In this document: positions 12,404 through 26,623 of the stretch, in pieces
Position numbering within the stretch: the stretch's first letter is position 1
Layout of the letters: each line of letters begins with the position of its first letter
Origin: Tachypleus tridentatus
Taxonomy: Eukaryota; Arthropoda; Merostomata; Xiphosura; Limulidae
NCBI RefSeq assembly: GCF_004210375.1
Contig: NC_134834.1
Location: forward strand, 41,134,264 to 41,198,263
Direction of reading: 5' to 3'
DNA: 64,000 bases
The notes under the pieces: model-generated
What the model was told of the DNA's origin: nothing
The model's database searches: none
What the model saw: only the letters and a program-made list of their open reading frames with translations
Program-made: the position numbers and the translations under genes

Positions 12404-14065
12404 GTAAGCAATTCGAAAAAGGCTCAGATATTTTAATTCTAGTGGCCTGGAATACACCAGAAAGTTGCGAAAGTTTGTGTTAGAAACAGAATTCAGGAAA
12501 CTGAATGTTGCGTCTTAGTCGCCACACCTTTAAAGACACACACTCTAAACGGAAACGTAGTAAAAAATCAGGAAAAGTTACTGATTCAAAATAAATCAAG
12601 TACATTTATGTGTAAACAGTCAAAATCCTTATATATTTGAACACATCACTCATATATGATTCAAATTTCATTAAAAATGAGCAATCAGTTAGTAAAACCT
12701 TTACCCCGTCCGATTTTTAGCAAGTACATTGTATTATTGAAATATTATTTCTTTATTTTACAGTTCGAGAATTGGAAATAAATGACTGTAGATGTATTAT
12801 CGTCCAAGGATTTATTATTAATTAAATACTTTACAGGTCCATGTGTTGGTGGAGTATGTGTGGTAAGTGAATTTATTAACTTATTATCTATCAAAGAGTT
12901 TCTATGAAAAGAAGAGAATGTAAGACATTCAACATACAAATATACCACCACAATAACCTTTTCCCTTCCCTAATCCTCAGTTTTATGTCTACGCAGCTAG
13001 ATGAGTAGTCTAAGAGATTTACAAGCTACAAAAACCAGAAGCGTAACACGTAACGTTAATTGTTAAACAATCTCTATCTCTGAAAAGCGAGCGAAGTGTA
13101 ATTTTTTTCTGACCACACCTACAAGATATTTGAATAAACATTTCAGAATTATAATGTATAGGTATCGTTATTATTAGAGATCTCGTTGGATTCCAACTCT
13201 TGATGTGTATCACTGTAAGTATTGGGTACCTTTCCATTGTCACATCTGTTTGGAGCACTCTAGCATACACAGGTTTGTGTGCATCTTATTTCTTTCTTAA
13301 GATATTTACACTGTATGGGTGTACACTCTGAGGACAAGTGGCTTTGTGGAGAACGTTGTGTACCTTTATTCTCAATTGATAGGTGTACCATGCTCAGAAA
13401 GGCCAGATGGCAAGCCAGAATCACCTTAACGTTCCCAATTATAACCAATTGACCAACCACTCAGCAGCACTCACTACTATAAGAAACTTTACCCAATTCT
13501 TAGAACTGAATAATGGGGCTGGCTGTTACTCCTATAACGCGGGCAAAACAGAAATTACCTTTTCTCTTTAGCTGTATTGTGGCTCGAATTTTAGACACTG
13601 AGAAACGCAACCCTTTACAATGAATATCAGCCACTGCTGGCCCATCCATTATAATATAGTAAGTGTAAATTAATTTTAACTTTCAATCTCAGTACAGGTC
13701 TGTTTGAAAGAAACGTGTTTATTAGAGGTGAAAATGCAACAGTTTTTAACATGACTGTTGGATAATTGACGATTTTTACTTTAAGATACATTTTATAGTA
13801 AACTTTAAATTGTGTGAAGTTTATATAACATATAAGTTCGTGGGACTTCATTTAACAACCATGTCGTGATTTTTATGTTTCTCACCATGATCCAGGTGTC
13901 TGAATGTGCTTCAACCGGATGAAATACGGAGAGTGGAGGTGATAAAACCTCTTAACAAACCTTATGGGTTTTTTATTGCTCAAGGGAAGAAGAGAAACAG
14001 CAGCAAAAGTAAGCAGCTTTTTGTTTGTATCAGAACAGCGTTTCTTTTATTATTATTATTATTAC
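12404..14065. other. Intergenic, ending in (TTA)n
   Basis: Short open frames here overlap one another on both strands and show no family signal. A (TTA) microsatellite at 14047-14064 lies directly at the edge of the duplicated block that starts at 14066. Confidence 0.5.
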
Positions 14066-16340
14066 AGTAAAAGATGACCAAGACCGCCTGTAGAGATCAC
14101 CTGTTTTAACTATTTGCACCAAAATACAGTAGTGTGTTGTCTGTCTATCACTTAGTTAGTGGACAATAAAATAATGTCATATAAGAAAGGCTTAACGTTG
14201 CAATTTGTACTGTCGTGACGTTAGTAAAAAGTGCACTCGCCATGAATCACGAGAATAATTATACAATATATAGAATACAACACAACATGGAATATGAACT
14301 TGAAAAGCAAGAAATAAAAATATTTGTTTCTATTCATTTTGTTTTTATTTGCTCTTGAAAGAAAACACGTTAGAGGACCCTTCACGAAGCATCTAGTTTA
14401 TTAATATATCTCGTGAGTGCAAATCTAACCAAAGATGAAATGATTATGTGTTTAATTTATTATTTTAAGATTAATTAATTATAGGGAAACCAAAATTATC
14501 GTGACAATTATCATGCCATAATCCTGTAGAAAATAAGGTAACTGTTAATTTCAAATTACAATAACGACAATTTTGAAATGATGATGATGCCACACAAAAT
14601 GTAGTTATTAAATATAATGTAGTTATTAAAGTCAGCATTTATCCAGTGTGTAAGTTGCTGTCATTGTATTTTGAATTTAATTATTTAGTCTAACAGATTC
14701 CTTACTAGATATCAAAGCAGCGCTAGATTAGATGCAATTTAATCTTGATTAAATAAGCATTTTTTATTTTATATGAGGGGAAGTAAAAATTACTTAAATA
14801 ATTAATTGGTTTTAAAATCAAAGATAGATTAAATGTTTTGCATCGTAAGTGAAACAATTTTATCTTAACATTTTTAAATTTCACTTTATTTCGGTTCCCA
14901 TTAATGATATATTTTACTTTATATGCAAAGAACAGTGAAACATATGTCGATAGATGGCAATATATATATATATATATATATATGTCTGCATGAGACCTGC
15001 TTAGTTGTTTTTCAATTGACAGACTTGAGAGAAGAATTCCTAGTCGCCGCTACCAACAACCACACTCTTGAAATTGAATGTTACTTCTTAAAGAAAATAT
15101 TTTTATACCTACTTTAACATTATCTTTGAAAATCTTAATACTCAAACATGTAACAAGTCTCTTGCAAGAAAAGCCGAATTATTCTCAATTATCAAAATAC
15201 TGAATATTCTGCGAATTCAGCGACGATTAAGGCGGTTAATTTTATTTTAATCGGAGTAAGTTGTAAATGCATAATAACGTTCGTTATTCTATTTTTACTT
15301 ATATTTACTGTCCATGTTTATAAAAATCATTGTAATACTCTATGACATCACTAACCTATTTACCAAAATAGAGGTACTTAGGGGGTTCGTCAACATGAAA
15401 AAAATACGTTTAATTAAAAACAAAAACGTGTTACTATATGTAAGTAGTAGTGCACTGGATCAGCCCCAAATTTACGGACTTCCAATATTAAAATTCGGGG
15501 CTCATGAAAAACAACAAACATGTATTTATTTCGTTTTGACTATTTTTAGTAATGTAATATTTTATTGTTCTTCAAGTAATTGGACAAATGTTATGTTTGA
15601 GGTATGAAGAGATTGAAGAAGTGACAACCTCCAAAAAAACAAACTAAAAACAACAATTTTACTTTAAAATGTATGTATTCAACATAATCTGGTACCAGTA
15701 AAAATCACTGTACGTAACTTTCATGTGTTACCATCACATAACAAACACATTGTGTAATATAATCTCTGTACAGATCTCTCCATCTTTCATCACACATGGT
15801 AATCTTTTAATAATGACTGCACAGAATTCTTTATATTCTATTACACATTATAAACTCGTTGAATAATCTCTGTAAATACTAACTATACATAACTTTCCCC
15901 CTGCCTTTAAATGTGATACTCGTTGAATAATATCTGTAAATAAATCCGTCTTATATCAAATCGAATACACTTGAAATAATCACTGTATATTATTCTGAAT
16001 TTAATATTACACATGATACACCCTATATAAAATCATTCATCCCTTGCGATACATTTTAATTAATCACTGCACATAACTTCTCATCTTCCTTTATATATAT
16101 TTTAAATAATTGCGCTACATAACTCTCCATCTACCATATATAACCCTCCATCTGCCGTTACACAATAACTCACATTTTAAGTGATTATATATATCTGGTA
16201 AGACTATTAGTCTGTCACTCCATATTTTTTATTGATACAACATATTTGGCTATCTCTCTCTGTCAGTACGGTTCTTTGTCTTTACATCTATTTTGGATAT
16301 TTGTCATTCTTTCATTCCATTTCTCCGTTTATACAACATA
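14066..16340. repeat. Left arm of large inverted duplication, inner part
   Basis: Reverse-complement match to about 58290-60553, roughly 96% identical by eye (about 12 differences over 300 bp around 15314-15607). It begins at AGTAAAA and runs up to the TA next to the Tc3-like transposon. It contains a (TA)n tract near 14961-14983 and the minisatellite described separately. The open frame at 15314-15607 is conserved in the inverted copy (59021-59314) but shows no recognisable domain. Conservation of so recent a duplicate is not evidence of coding. Confidence 0.92.
15690..16195. repeat. Degenerate minisatellite, roughly 60-bp units
   Basis: Recurring words ACTCGTTGAATAAT(C/A)TCTGTA, CATAACTTTCC and CATCTTCC/CCATCTACC repeat with drifted spacing of about 60 bp. 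The inverted duplicate carries the same array at about 58440-58935. Confidence 0.7.
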
Positions 16341-16639
16341 CACTGCTGATCAAAATCTTAAGGCCAATGAACATAAAGAAAAAATATGCATTTTGCGTTG
16401 TTAAACTCAACCACTTATTTGAGTAGAGCTTCGAAAGATGAAAATAAGAAAAGGGAAAATAAAAATAAAAAACCTTTTAGCATTTCATAGAGAAAATGTG
16501 AACACTATGAAATTAGCCTAAATAATAGCTAGTCAAAAGTTTAAGACCATACCAAAAAGAAGTTTTAAACAGGGTAAGAAATGCCTTACAAGAGATCTCA
16601 GTAGTGAGTTGCCCGACCGTCATTCCGAATAACTTTAAA

Positions 16640-17561
16640 ATTTTGCTTTAGCATGGTCGATATAAACGTTTGCAGAAGGCTGGCTGGAACGTTATTCGAA
16701 GTGGTGAAGATGGCTTCACGAAGTTCATACACTAATATAGACTTCCCTTGCCATCCACCCCCAAACATTTTCAGTGGGGTTCAGTTCAGGCGAACACACT
16801 GGATGGTCCAAAAGAATCACGTTATTCGCCATGAAAAAGTCCTTTGTCTTGCGGGCATTGTGAATTGCAGCATTGTCCTGTTGAAAGATCCAGTCATTTC
16901 CACACAAGCGAGGGCCTTCAGTCAATAAGGATGCTTTCTCCAACATGCCAATGTAGCCAGCTGCTGTTTGACGCCCCTGTATAACCTGAAGTTTCATTGT
17001 TCTATGGAAGGAGAAAGCACCCCAGATCATGATGAAACCTGCTCTACTGTTTCGTGTAGAAAATGTCTCAGATGGGATATCCTTATCGTGCCAGTAATAT
17101 TGAAACCCATCTGAACCATCCAGGTTAAATTTTTTCTCATCAGATAACAAAACCTTCTTCTACTTTTCTACGTCCGATGTTTGGTGCTTCTCAGCAAAGT
17201 TTAACTGAGCTGTTTCGTGGTGTGAAAAGAGGCGTGGCCTTTGAAGCCATTTTCTCGTAGATGCCGTCTTATTGTTCTTGAGCTGTACTCTGCGTCTGTA
17301 AGGGCCTTAATCTGGTTTGACGATCGGCTGGTGTCTTGCCGGACAACTCGTCAAATTCTCGTGCTCAACGCTGGTGAAATTTTCTCGGGCCGACCACTTG
17401 AAATTCTCGTTCCGTATCCCTCAGGGTCTTTTAAGAAATTTGCATCAGCAGTTTTACTACTCCAAATCTCACCAGCGATAGCACGTTAAGAGAAACATTG
17501 CTTTTGCAGTTCGACAATTGTGCCACGTTCTCAAACTCTGTCAACTTTTAGCCTTTGCCAT
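16640..17561 (-). pseudogene. Tc3-like transposase, disrupted
   Basis: A cut-and-paste DDE transposase remnant. The start codon at 17561 gives an N-terminus matching the helix-turn-helix region of the copy at 57077. The longest intact piece, 16725-17150, contains [18 protein letters not shown] and [15 protein letters not shown]. The second Asp and the Glu are 34 residues apart, which gives the DD34E signature; the first Asp is in [12 protein letters not shown], next to a Met. Stops and frame changes between the N-terminal and catalytic parts make it inactive. The nucleotide difference from the other copy is about 9% by eye, higher than in the flanking duplicated DNA. Confidence 0.88.
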
Positions 17562-17676
17562 GGTTTTACCCAATGCAACAAAGGAGATGTCAGTGAAAGA
17601 TGTTGACAACGCTAATGCTTGAACACAAATGACTAAATTTCGTTACGTGTTTACCGATTAACGCTTCGTTTTAGTA

Positions 17677-17961
17677 ATTTGTTTGTTTGTTTGTTTGTTT
17701 TGGAATTTCGCACAAAGCTACACGAGGGTTATCTGTGCTAGCCGTCCCTAATTTAGCAGTGTAAGACTAGAGGGAAGGCAGCTAGTCATCACCACCCACC
17801 GCCAACTCTTGGGCTACTCTTTTACCAACGAATAGTGGGATTGACCGTCACATTATACGCCCCCACGGCTGGGAGGGCGAGCATGTTTAGCGCGATGCGG
17901 GCGCGAACCCGCGACCCTCGGATTACGAGTCGCATGCCTTACGCGCTTGGCCATGCCAGGC
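17677..17961 (-). mobile_element. SINE family A nested in the transposon, with TSD
   Basis: Full-length reverse copy: (TTTG)n tail at the left, body, and tRNA-like head ending GGCCATGCCAGGC. A 13-bp target-site duplication CTTCGTTTTAGTA (17664-17676, 17962-17974) shows insertion into the Tc3-like element after that element had landed. The copy at 56750 has no SINE here. Confidence 0.95.
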
Positions 17962-17990
17962 CTTCGTTTTAGTATGGTCTTAAATTTTGT

Positions 17991-19475
17991 CATTGTACGT
18001 AATTTGTTTGTCTGTCCTTTACATTGTATGTTGTAACAGGCAAACACATACTATTACTCAAAGCAATTCAGTATGTAAACAACAACAGTCGTCAACTGTC
18101 TGTAACCATAAGGTGCAGTGATAGTGACTCAATTAATCTTCTGAGGTGAGGAAGGTTTTAATTATATAGTTCAGTTTCATTCATGGAATAATAATTCAGA
18201 AATACACAACACCACTTCATTTAAACCTGTACAATTAGAGTGATACAGTTCACACAGAAAACTGTATATTTTTTTACTCATTTTGTAGCAAAGAACCTAA
18301 TTTGTTGGTTTTGCATCAATATTATACTAGCCACAGTATACTTAAATTTTGTTTGATTAAAAATTAATAATTTTTAAACTGCAAACTTGGTAAAAATAAC
18401 TGTATTTTATGTGAACTCTGACAGACGAATTTTTCAATCTATTAAAAGCCAAAAACAATACAAACAGCGAGGTTAATTAACTGATCACCAGAGAAGTCAT
18501 AGAAACGTTATGTAGTTTGACTGTTAGTTATAATCAAGAATAATTATAACTTGTTGTAATTAGTATTTTAATCTGTGATCAGTTATGACATTCTATGGCG
18601 TTGCCTTATGGAGAAGGTTGAGGCATTTCGTGATGACAGTCCCTTTAAACTAAGAGTATTATAGGTCAAACAACTCTTTTTAAAAGTAGGATGAAAAACT
18701 GGAAAGGAATGAAATGGTTTTTAGAACTGTTTGTAATAATCAGGATAGCTATGCTTGTTAATTAACCATGGACAAACATCTCTTCTGTACAATGTGACGC
18801 GTACAGGATATGCAGTTTTGAGCTGGTAATAAGACTAGACCAAAGTTGTTGCGGCTGTAATCATCATAACCGAGTATTGTAAAGTTAGTGTGCGTTTGTG
18901 CATTAACATTCTTGCATCGCCTTCTTTTTATCATTTTAAAGTTCAAAAAGAAATGTAGATATAAAAATATTATAAAGTAACGCAAATATTACTGGATGTA
19001 ACTAAAATAATTAGAAATTATCACAAAATAGTAGTAGCTATGCCTGAAAAAGAAGATTTCTTTTAAAAAGTAGAATAATAATAATTATGCAGTCTACTGT
19101 AGCCGATTCTAACTGCAGTGGTCTGTGTATTATATAGTTGAACTGAGTGATATAAGTATAATCAGAAAAGCATTTTTTAGGGTTAATCAACAGCTTTAAA
19201 CGACACATCACACAGAGTTGTATGTAACGTTCTTCTAATGACGTAAGTTGGAGAAAGTAAACGCCAACAACAATAAATCTGGCTTTTGAAAATCCAAACA
19301 TCATCACAATAAAGGCCATCAATGAAACCTAATTATATACATGTATATGTACGTACAGACGTGGGTTTTAAATGTAAGAAAGAAGATCGTAAGAAAAAAG
19401 CGTCTCCTAAACTGTGGTGATTAAAAAAACAACAAATGTTGGATATATTCACACAAATAAACAGTGAAGATAGAT
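17991..19475. other. Intergenic, no supported gene
   Basis: AT-rich sequence; only short frames without splice or family support. Confidence 0.5.
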
Positions 19476-19641
19476 AGTCATCACCAACTATCGCCAACTA
19501 TTAGGCTATTGTGTACCAACGAATAGTGGGATTGATCATTGGTTATAATGTTCCCGCGACTAAAAGGGCTAGCATGTTTGGTAGGACGGGAAGCCGAACG
19601 TCGTGATATTCTAATTGCGAGTCGAGCGCCCTAACCAACCT
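19476..19641 (-). mobile_element. SINE family A, tail lost, diverged
   Basis: A reverse copy with body (TACCAACGAATAGTGGGATTG) and head (ATTGCGAGTCGAGCGCCCTAACC). The tail third is absent. Confidence 0.8.
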
Positions 19642-19924
19642 TTAGTACTAATGTGTAGTTTCTAGTATATTTTATTAACGATCTAAATTCAGAACTAATT
19701 TATATATTTTCATAAAAACATTCCTTCACTGCTAAAGTGAGTATTTTATTATATTTTTTTAAAAATATTCTACTGAAGTAACAACATAGGTACATTGAGA
19801 AAAACCTCGTATAGCAGTCAACATGTGTACAAACAGAGCAAAATTTATAAACTGTAAAGTTCTACACTTGGTTAATCGTAAAAACAACTGATATAAAAAG
19901 TAGTTTCTATAATTATATATCTGA

Positions 19925-22900
19925 AACTGAAAATTATACAACTGAAAATAAGTCAGTTTTTGAACAATATACAATGTATATTTATGAATATACATCTGAT
20001 AATATATCATTCATAGTACATTTTGCAACTCATACAAATCATTCATAGGTGTATTATATAAGTGACACAACTGAAAACAACTCATTCTTGCACATTATAC
20101 AATTGACACTAAATTATTTACAGATACACTATACAAGTGAGAATAAATCAATTATAGTGCATTATACAAATTACAGTAAACCATTTATAGATACATTATA
20201 CAACATACAATAAATCATTTATAGGACATTATAGAACTGACACAACATGATTCATGTTACATTGTACAACTGACACTAAACTATTTATAGATAAATTATA
20301 CAACTGAAGACGAGTCATTTCTAGCACATTATACAACTGATAATTATTTATATATATATATTACACAAGTGATACTAAATGACTGACAACATATTTTAAA
20401 ACCCACACTAAATCATTCGTAGTAAATTGTAAAACTGGCACTAAATCATTGGTAGTAAATTGTAAAACTGACACTAAATCATTAATTGGCACATTAAACA
20501 ACTGATACTTAGTCATTTATGGGTACATTATACAACTGAAACTTAGTAATTTATGGGTACATTATACAACTGACACTAATTCATTTATGCATACATTATA
20601 CAGCTGACAATAAATCATTTATAGGTATATTGTACAACTAACACTGAATGATTATTGGTACATTATACAACTGATTCTAAATCATTTATAGTACATTATA
20701 CAACTGATTCTAAATCATTTATAGTACATTATACGACTGGTTCAAAATCATTTACACTATATTATACAACTAACTTTATATCATTTATACCTACATTATA
20801 ACAATGACACTAAGTCATTGGCAGTAAACTGTAAAACTGATACTACATCATTTGTAGTACAGTATACAATTGACAATGAATTATTAATTTGTACGTTAAA
20901 CAACTGACACTTAGTAATTTATGAGTGCATTATTTAACTGACATTAACTAATTTATGCATAAATTATACAGCTAACAATGAATCATTTATACTACATTAT
21001 ACATCTTACATTAAATCATTTATGGGTATATTATACAACTCACAATAATTAATTTATACATACATTATAGAGCTGACAATAAATCATTTATAGCATGTTA
21101 TATAACTGACAATAAATCATTTATAGCATGTTATATAACTGACACTAAATCATTCACAATTGCATTATATAACTGATTCAAGATCATTTATGGTACATTA
21201 TAGAAACAACACTAAAACATTTATAGATGCATAATACATCTTACAATAAAACATTCATAGTAGATTATGAAACTCATAGAAATCATTCATAGGTGTATTA
21301 TATAAGTGACACTAAATCATTTATAGATATCATAGAACTGAAAATAAGTCATTTTTTGTACTTATACAACTGACATTAAATCATTTACAGATACATTATA
21401 CAGCATACAGTAAATCATTTATAGGACATTATAAAACTAACACTAAATGATTCATAGTAAACTACACAACTGATACAAAATCATTTATAATTGCATTACA
21501 TAACTGACACTAAAGTATTTATAGATACATTACACTATGTAACACAAATTTCGTTCCTGGATAGTATGTGTTATTTCTTAATTGTTTATGTTGTAAAACT
21601 ACAGAAAATGGCCATTATTCCCTTCAAACTTGCTTTTGTGAACTAGATAATGAAATTTAGTAATTAACCTATTTTCTATGTAAAAACAAGCAAATTTGTA
21701 CATTTTCATTTACATAAGGCCTGAATAAAAAACACATGAATCAAGATTTACATGCATTTATACTCAAGTTATACAAAAATGTTTAGAAGTGAGTAGTTTT
21801 TGGAGATTTGCGACTATAATGTAAATCACTTTCACATATCAGCCTCCAAATATAGTCTCCCATCATGTTTTTGTTATACACTCCCAGGTCACAAAAGCAA
21901 AGTATGAAGAGAAAAATGAGTCTTTTCCATTTACTTTAGACATAAGCAATTGGGAAATAACACATTCTGCCCAGGAACAAGAAAAAGTAAAAGTTTTGTT
22001 ACATAGTATTATGCAATTGCAAATAAGTCATCTGTAGCACATTATACAATTGACTGTCAATCATTTTTATATACATTATACAAGTGTAACTAAATGATTG
22101 GCAGTAAATTTTAAAGCCCACACCAAATTATTGGCAGTAAATTGTAAAATTGGTACTAAATCATTAATTAGTACTTCAAACAACTGACACTTAGCCATTT
22201 ATGGGCACATTATACAATTTACTCTAAATCATTTACAGTACATTCTACAACTAACACTAAATCATTCGTAATTGCATTATATAACTGATTCTAAATCATT
22301 TATAGTGCATCTTACAAATGACACTATATCATTTATATATGCATTATATAACTGCTTCTAAATCATTTATTGTACATCATATAAACGACACTATATCAAT
22401 CATTCATATATGCATTATACAACTATCAACAAATGATTTGCAGTGCATTGTATAGACACACTAAATCATTTATAGTACATTATAGAGCTAACACTAAATC
22501 TCATGGTACATTATGCAACTTACACTAAATCATTTATAGATATATTATACATCTGACAACAAATCATTCACAGTACATTATTCAACTGATGCAAATGATT
22601 CATATTTACATTATAAAGCTGATTCAAAATCTTTTGTAGTACTTTATAGAACTAACTTTATGTCATTTATATATACATTATACAACTGACATAAAATCAT
22701 AAATAATAACATTATAAAGCTGATTCTAAATCTTTCACAGTACATTATGCAACTGATACAAATCATTCATAGGTGAAAAAGTAACACTAAATCATTTGTA
22801 GAATACCTTATACAACTGAAAACGAGTCATTTTTGCACATCACACAACTGACACTAAATCATTTATAGATACACTACACAACTGAGAATAAATCAGTTAT

Positions 22901-25900
22901 AGCACATTATACAACTGACACTAAACCATCTATAGATAAATTATGCAACATGCAGTAAATCATTTATACAACTAACATTAAATGATTCATGGTACATTAT
23001 ACAACTGACACTAAATGATTTATAACTGCATTATAAAACTGACACTAAATTATCTATAGATACATTATACAACTGAAAATAAGTCATTTTTAGCACATTA
23101 TACAATTGACACTCAATAATTTATATATATACATTACACAAATGACACTAAATGATTAACAGTATGTTTCAAAACCCACACTAAATCATTGTCAATAAAT
23201 TGTAAAACTAGCACTAAATCATTAATTGGTACATTAACAACTGGCACTTAGTCATTTATGGGTACATTATACAGCTGACAATAAATCATTTATAGGTATA
23301 TTATGCAACTAACTCTAAATGATTAATGGTACATTATACAACTAATTCTAAATCATTTAAAATACATCATACAACTGATACTAAATCAATAATAATTACA
23401 TTATACAACTAACTAAATCATTCATAACTGCTTTAAATAATTTATAGCACATTATACAAATGACACTATATCATTCAAATATGTATTAAACAACTAACAC
23501 TAAATCATTTGTTTTACACTGTATAAACGACACAAAATCATTTATAGGTGCATTATAAAGCTAACACTAAATCATTCATTGTACATTATGCAACTTACAC
23601 AAAATTATTTATAGATACATTATACATCTGACAATTAATCATTGATAATACATTATGGAACTGATACAAGCCATTTGTAGTTACATTATAAAACTGATTC
23701 AAAATAAGTTACTGTATATTATACTAATAACTCTATATCACTTATATATACATTAAAACAATGTCACTGAATCATCAGCAGTAAATTGTAAAACTGACAC
23801 TAAAATACTAGCACATTATACAACTGACACCCAATCATTTTATACACAAGCAAGTGACACTGAATCATCAGCAGTAAATTGTAAAACTGGCACTAAATCA
23901 GTAATTGGTTCATTAAACAACTGACACTTAGTCATTCATGCATACATTACACAGCTGACAGTAAATCATTTAAAGGTGTATTATACAACTAACACTTAAT
24001 CACTCATGGTACATTATACAACTGACTCTAAATCATTTATTGTACTTTATAAAACTGATGCTAAATCATTCATAATTGCATTATATAACTGATTGTAAAT
24101 CATTTACAATACGTTATAGAAACGACACTATATCATTCATATGTGTATTGTACAACTAACACTAAATCTTTGATAGGCACATTATACAACTGAAGGTAAA
24201 TTATTCATAACACATTATACAAATGATACCAAATCATTTATAGATATTTTATATTACTGACATTAAATCATTTATATTACATAATGCAAGTGATACAAAT
24301 CATTCATAGGTGTATTATATAAGTGACACTAAGTCTGACACTAAATTATTTTTTGGTAAGTTAAACCACTGACAATAAATCATTTATAGCACATTGCCCA
24401 ATTGGCATTAAATCCTTAATAGATACAGTATACAACTGACATTAAATCATTACTAGATAAATTATAAACAAAAACTAAATCATTTATTGGTACATTATAA
24501 CACTGGTACTAAATCTTTCATAATTACTTTATTACTTGCTGTAAGTCATTTATAGTACATTTTACAACTGAGACTAAATCATTAATTGGTTTATTAAACT
24601 GACAAAAATCATTTACAGTACATTATACAATTGTCAATAAATAATTTGCAGTACATTGTACAGACGACGTTAATTTATTTGTAAATATATTATACAGATG
24701 ACAGTAAATTGTTTATAAGTACAATATACAACTGACACTAAATCACTTGCAGTACATTGTACATAAGTCATTTATATGTACATTATAAAACTGAAAATAA
24801 ACCATTTATAGCACATTATACAACTCACACTAAATCATTCATCGGTACATTAAATAACTGACACATAGACATTCATAAGTACATTATAAAGATCAGACTA
24901 ATTTGTTTATAGATAGATACACTATACAAATGAGAACAAATCATTTATAGCACAATATACAACTCACACTAAATCCTTTATACATATATTATACAACTTA
25001 AAGTAAATCATTTATATCGAATGGTAAACTGGTATAATACATTTATACGTGTATTATAGAGCTAACAATAAATCATTTATAGTTATATTGTACAACTGTC
25101 ACTAAATCATTCATGGTACATTATACCACTGACACTAAATCATTCATAACGACATTATCTAAATGGTTCTAAATCATTTATAGATAAATTATACAATTTA
25201 AAACAAATAATTTATATGACATTATACAACTGACACTAAATTTTTTATACATTCATTATAAACAGACACTAAATCACTCATTGGTACATTATATCACTGA
25301 CACTAAATCATTCATAGTTACTTTTTACATCTTACTCTAAGTCATTTATAGCACCTTACACAACTGACCCCAAATTATTTCTAGGAAATTATACACCTAA
25401 CACTAAATCACTTTTAGTGCAGTACACAACTTACAGTAAATCATTTATAGGTACATTATATAACTGATAGTCATTTACATATATATATATATATACATAC
25501 ATACAGTAGACAATAAATCATTTGTAGTACATTATAATCTGAGTGAATAATTTAGAGATTATTATACAACTGACACAAGGTTATTAATTGGTACATCAAA
25601 AAACTGACACTTAGTCATTTATTGGTTCATTGTACAATTTATACCAATTCACTTATACATGAATTTTACAACTCACACTAAATCATTTAAAGAAGGTTAT
25701 ACAATTAACACTAAATAATATGTAGATATATTATGTATTTAACACATAATCATTTATATATACATTATACAACTGACACTAAATCATTGGTAGTAAATTG
25801 TAAAACTGACAAATCATTTATAGTACATTATACAACTGTCAATGAATCATTTATTGGTATATTATACAACTGAAACTAATTCATATATAGATAAAATGTA

Positions 25901-26330
25901 TGACTGAAATTAAATTATTTATGGATCATTATACAAGAGATACTTAAGTACATCATACAACTGACACTAATTTATTTATAGATATTTTTTGCAAGTGACA
26001 CTTAATCATTTATAGATACATTATACAACTGACACTAAAGTATTCATAGGTACATAATACAACTGGCACTTTATCATTCATAGTTACAATATACACCTAA
26101 GTAAAATCATTCATAGTATATTATACAACTGACACTAAATCATAAATAGAACATTACATGACTGACACTAAATCGTTTATAGAATATTATATAACTGACA
26201 CTTAATCATTTTATAGGACATTATACTACTGACAGTGATTGAGATGTAGATACAATCTACAACTGATACTAAATCATTTATAGAACATTATACAACTGAC
26301 CCTAAGTCATCTACAGTACATTATACCTTA
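19925..26330. repeat. 6.4-kb satellite array, about 35-bp units
   Basis: Tandem units built on ACATTATACAACTGACACTAAATCATTTATAG, with period about 33-38 bp and many substitutions. This gives on the order of 170 units. Variants with GACACTTAGTCATTTATGGGT recur in blocks, suggesting higher-order mixing of subtypes. The array is interrupted once, by a 474-bp MITE. The repeats diverge too much and abut without spacers, so this is not a CRISPR array. Confidence 0.95.
21534..22007. mobile_element. 474-bp MITE with about 60-bp TIRs
   Basis: Starts ACTATGTAACACAAATTTCG and ends TTTTGTTACATAGT. The inverted ends also share TTCCTGG and ATGTGTTATTTC further in. The interior has no coding frame and no satellite units, so it inserted into the array. 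Flanks CATTAC and ATTATG suggest a 3-4 bp A/T target duplication (TTA would fit PIF/Harbinger), but the exact ends are ambiguous. Confidence 0.8.
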
Positions 26331-26623
26331 CATTTAAGTATGAAGTTATTTCAAAGTCATACATATATAGAATAAATTAGTAATTATCGTATGAAAATCA
26401 AATGTGGCTACAACCTATAGTCACAGTAAAATTATAATGTATTATTTATAACCACAATTTTAAAAACGTAGACCTGTGAGATTGATATTTGAAATTATTC
26501 TTAAACACCTAGTGTTACTCGACATTTTCGTACTTAATTTAATAAAGATAGTATGTAATGTACACTTTATAACAATAGAATTAAAAATAATATAGAATGA
26601 AGAGATATGTAACACTAAAACAC

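Larger units (their letters stand above)
16341..17990 (-). mobile_element. Tc3-like Tc1/mariner transposon, left copy, 3' TIR lost
   Basis: The left end CACTGCTGATCAAAATCTTAAGG follows a TA dinucleotide. The terminal sequence continues with the same roughly 200-bp inverted repeat seen in the other copy. The element encodes a decayed minus-strand transposase. Similarity to the copy at 56750 is lost after GGTCTTAAATTTTG at about 17989, so most of the second terminal inverted repeat is missing. A SINE sits inside at 17677-17961. Confidence 0.9.

Noticed and set aside
674..14072. 13.4-kb giant transposon with a 7-bp target duplication
   Set aside because: The ends share only GTAAT as inverted bases, no transposase or replication genes were found, and a reading frame runs across the left border. 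Deletion in the other copy is simpler.
15314..15607. 97-codon frame conserved at 59021-59314
   Set aside because: No domain, low-complexity composition, and its conservation matches that of surrounding non-coding duplicated DNA.
16653..16928. 91-codon plus-strand open frame
   Set aside because: Antisense shadow of the Tc3-like transposase.
19925..26330. CRISPR-like array
   Set aside because: Units abut without unique spacers, diverge strongly, and no cas genes or prokaryotic context exist; it is a eukaryotic satellite.
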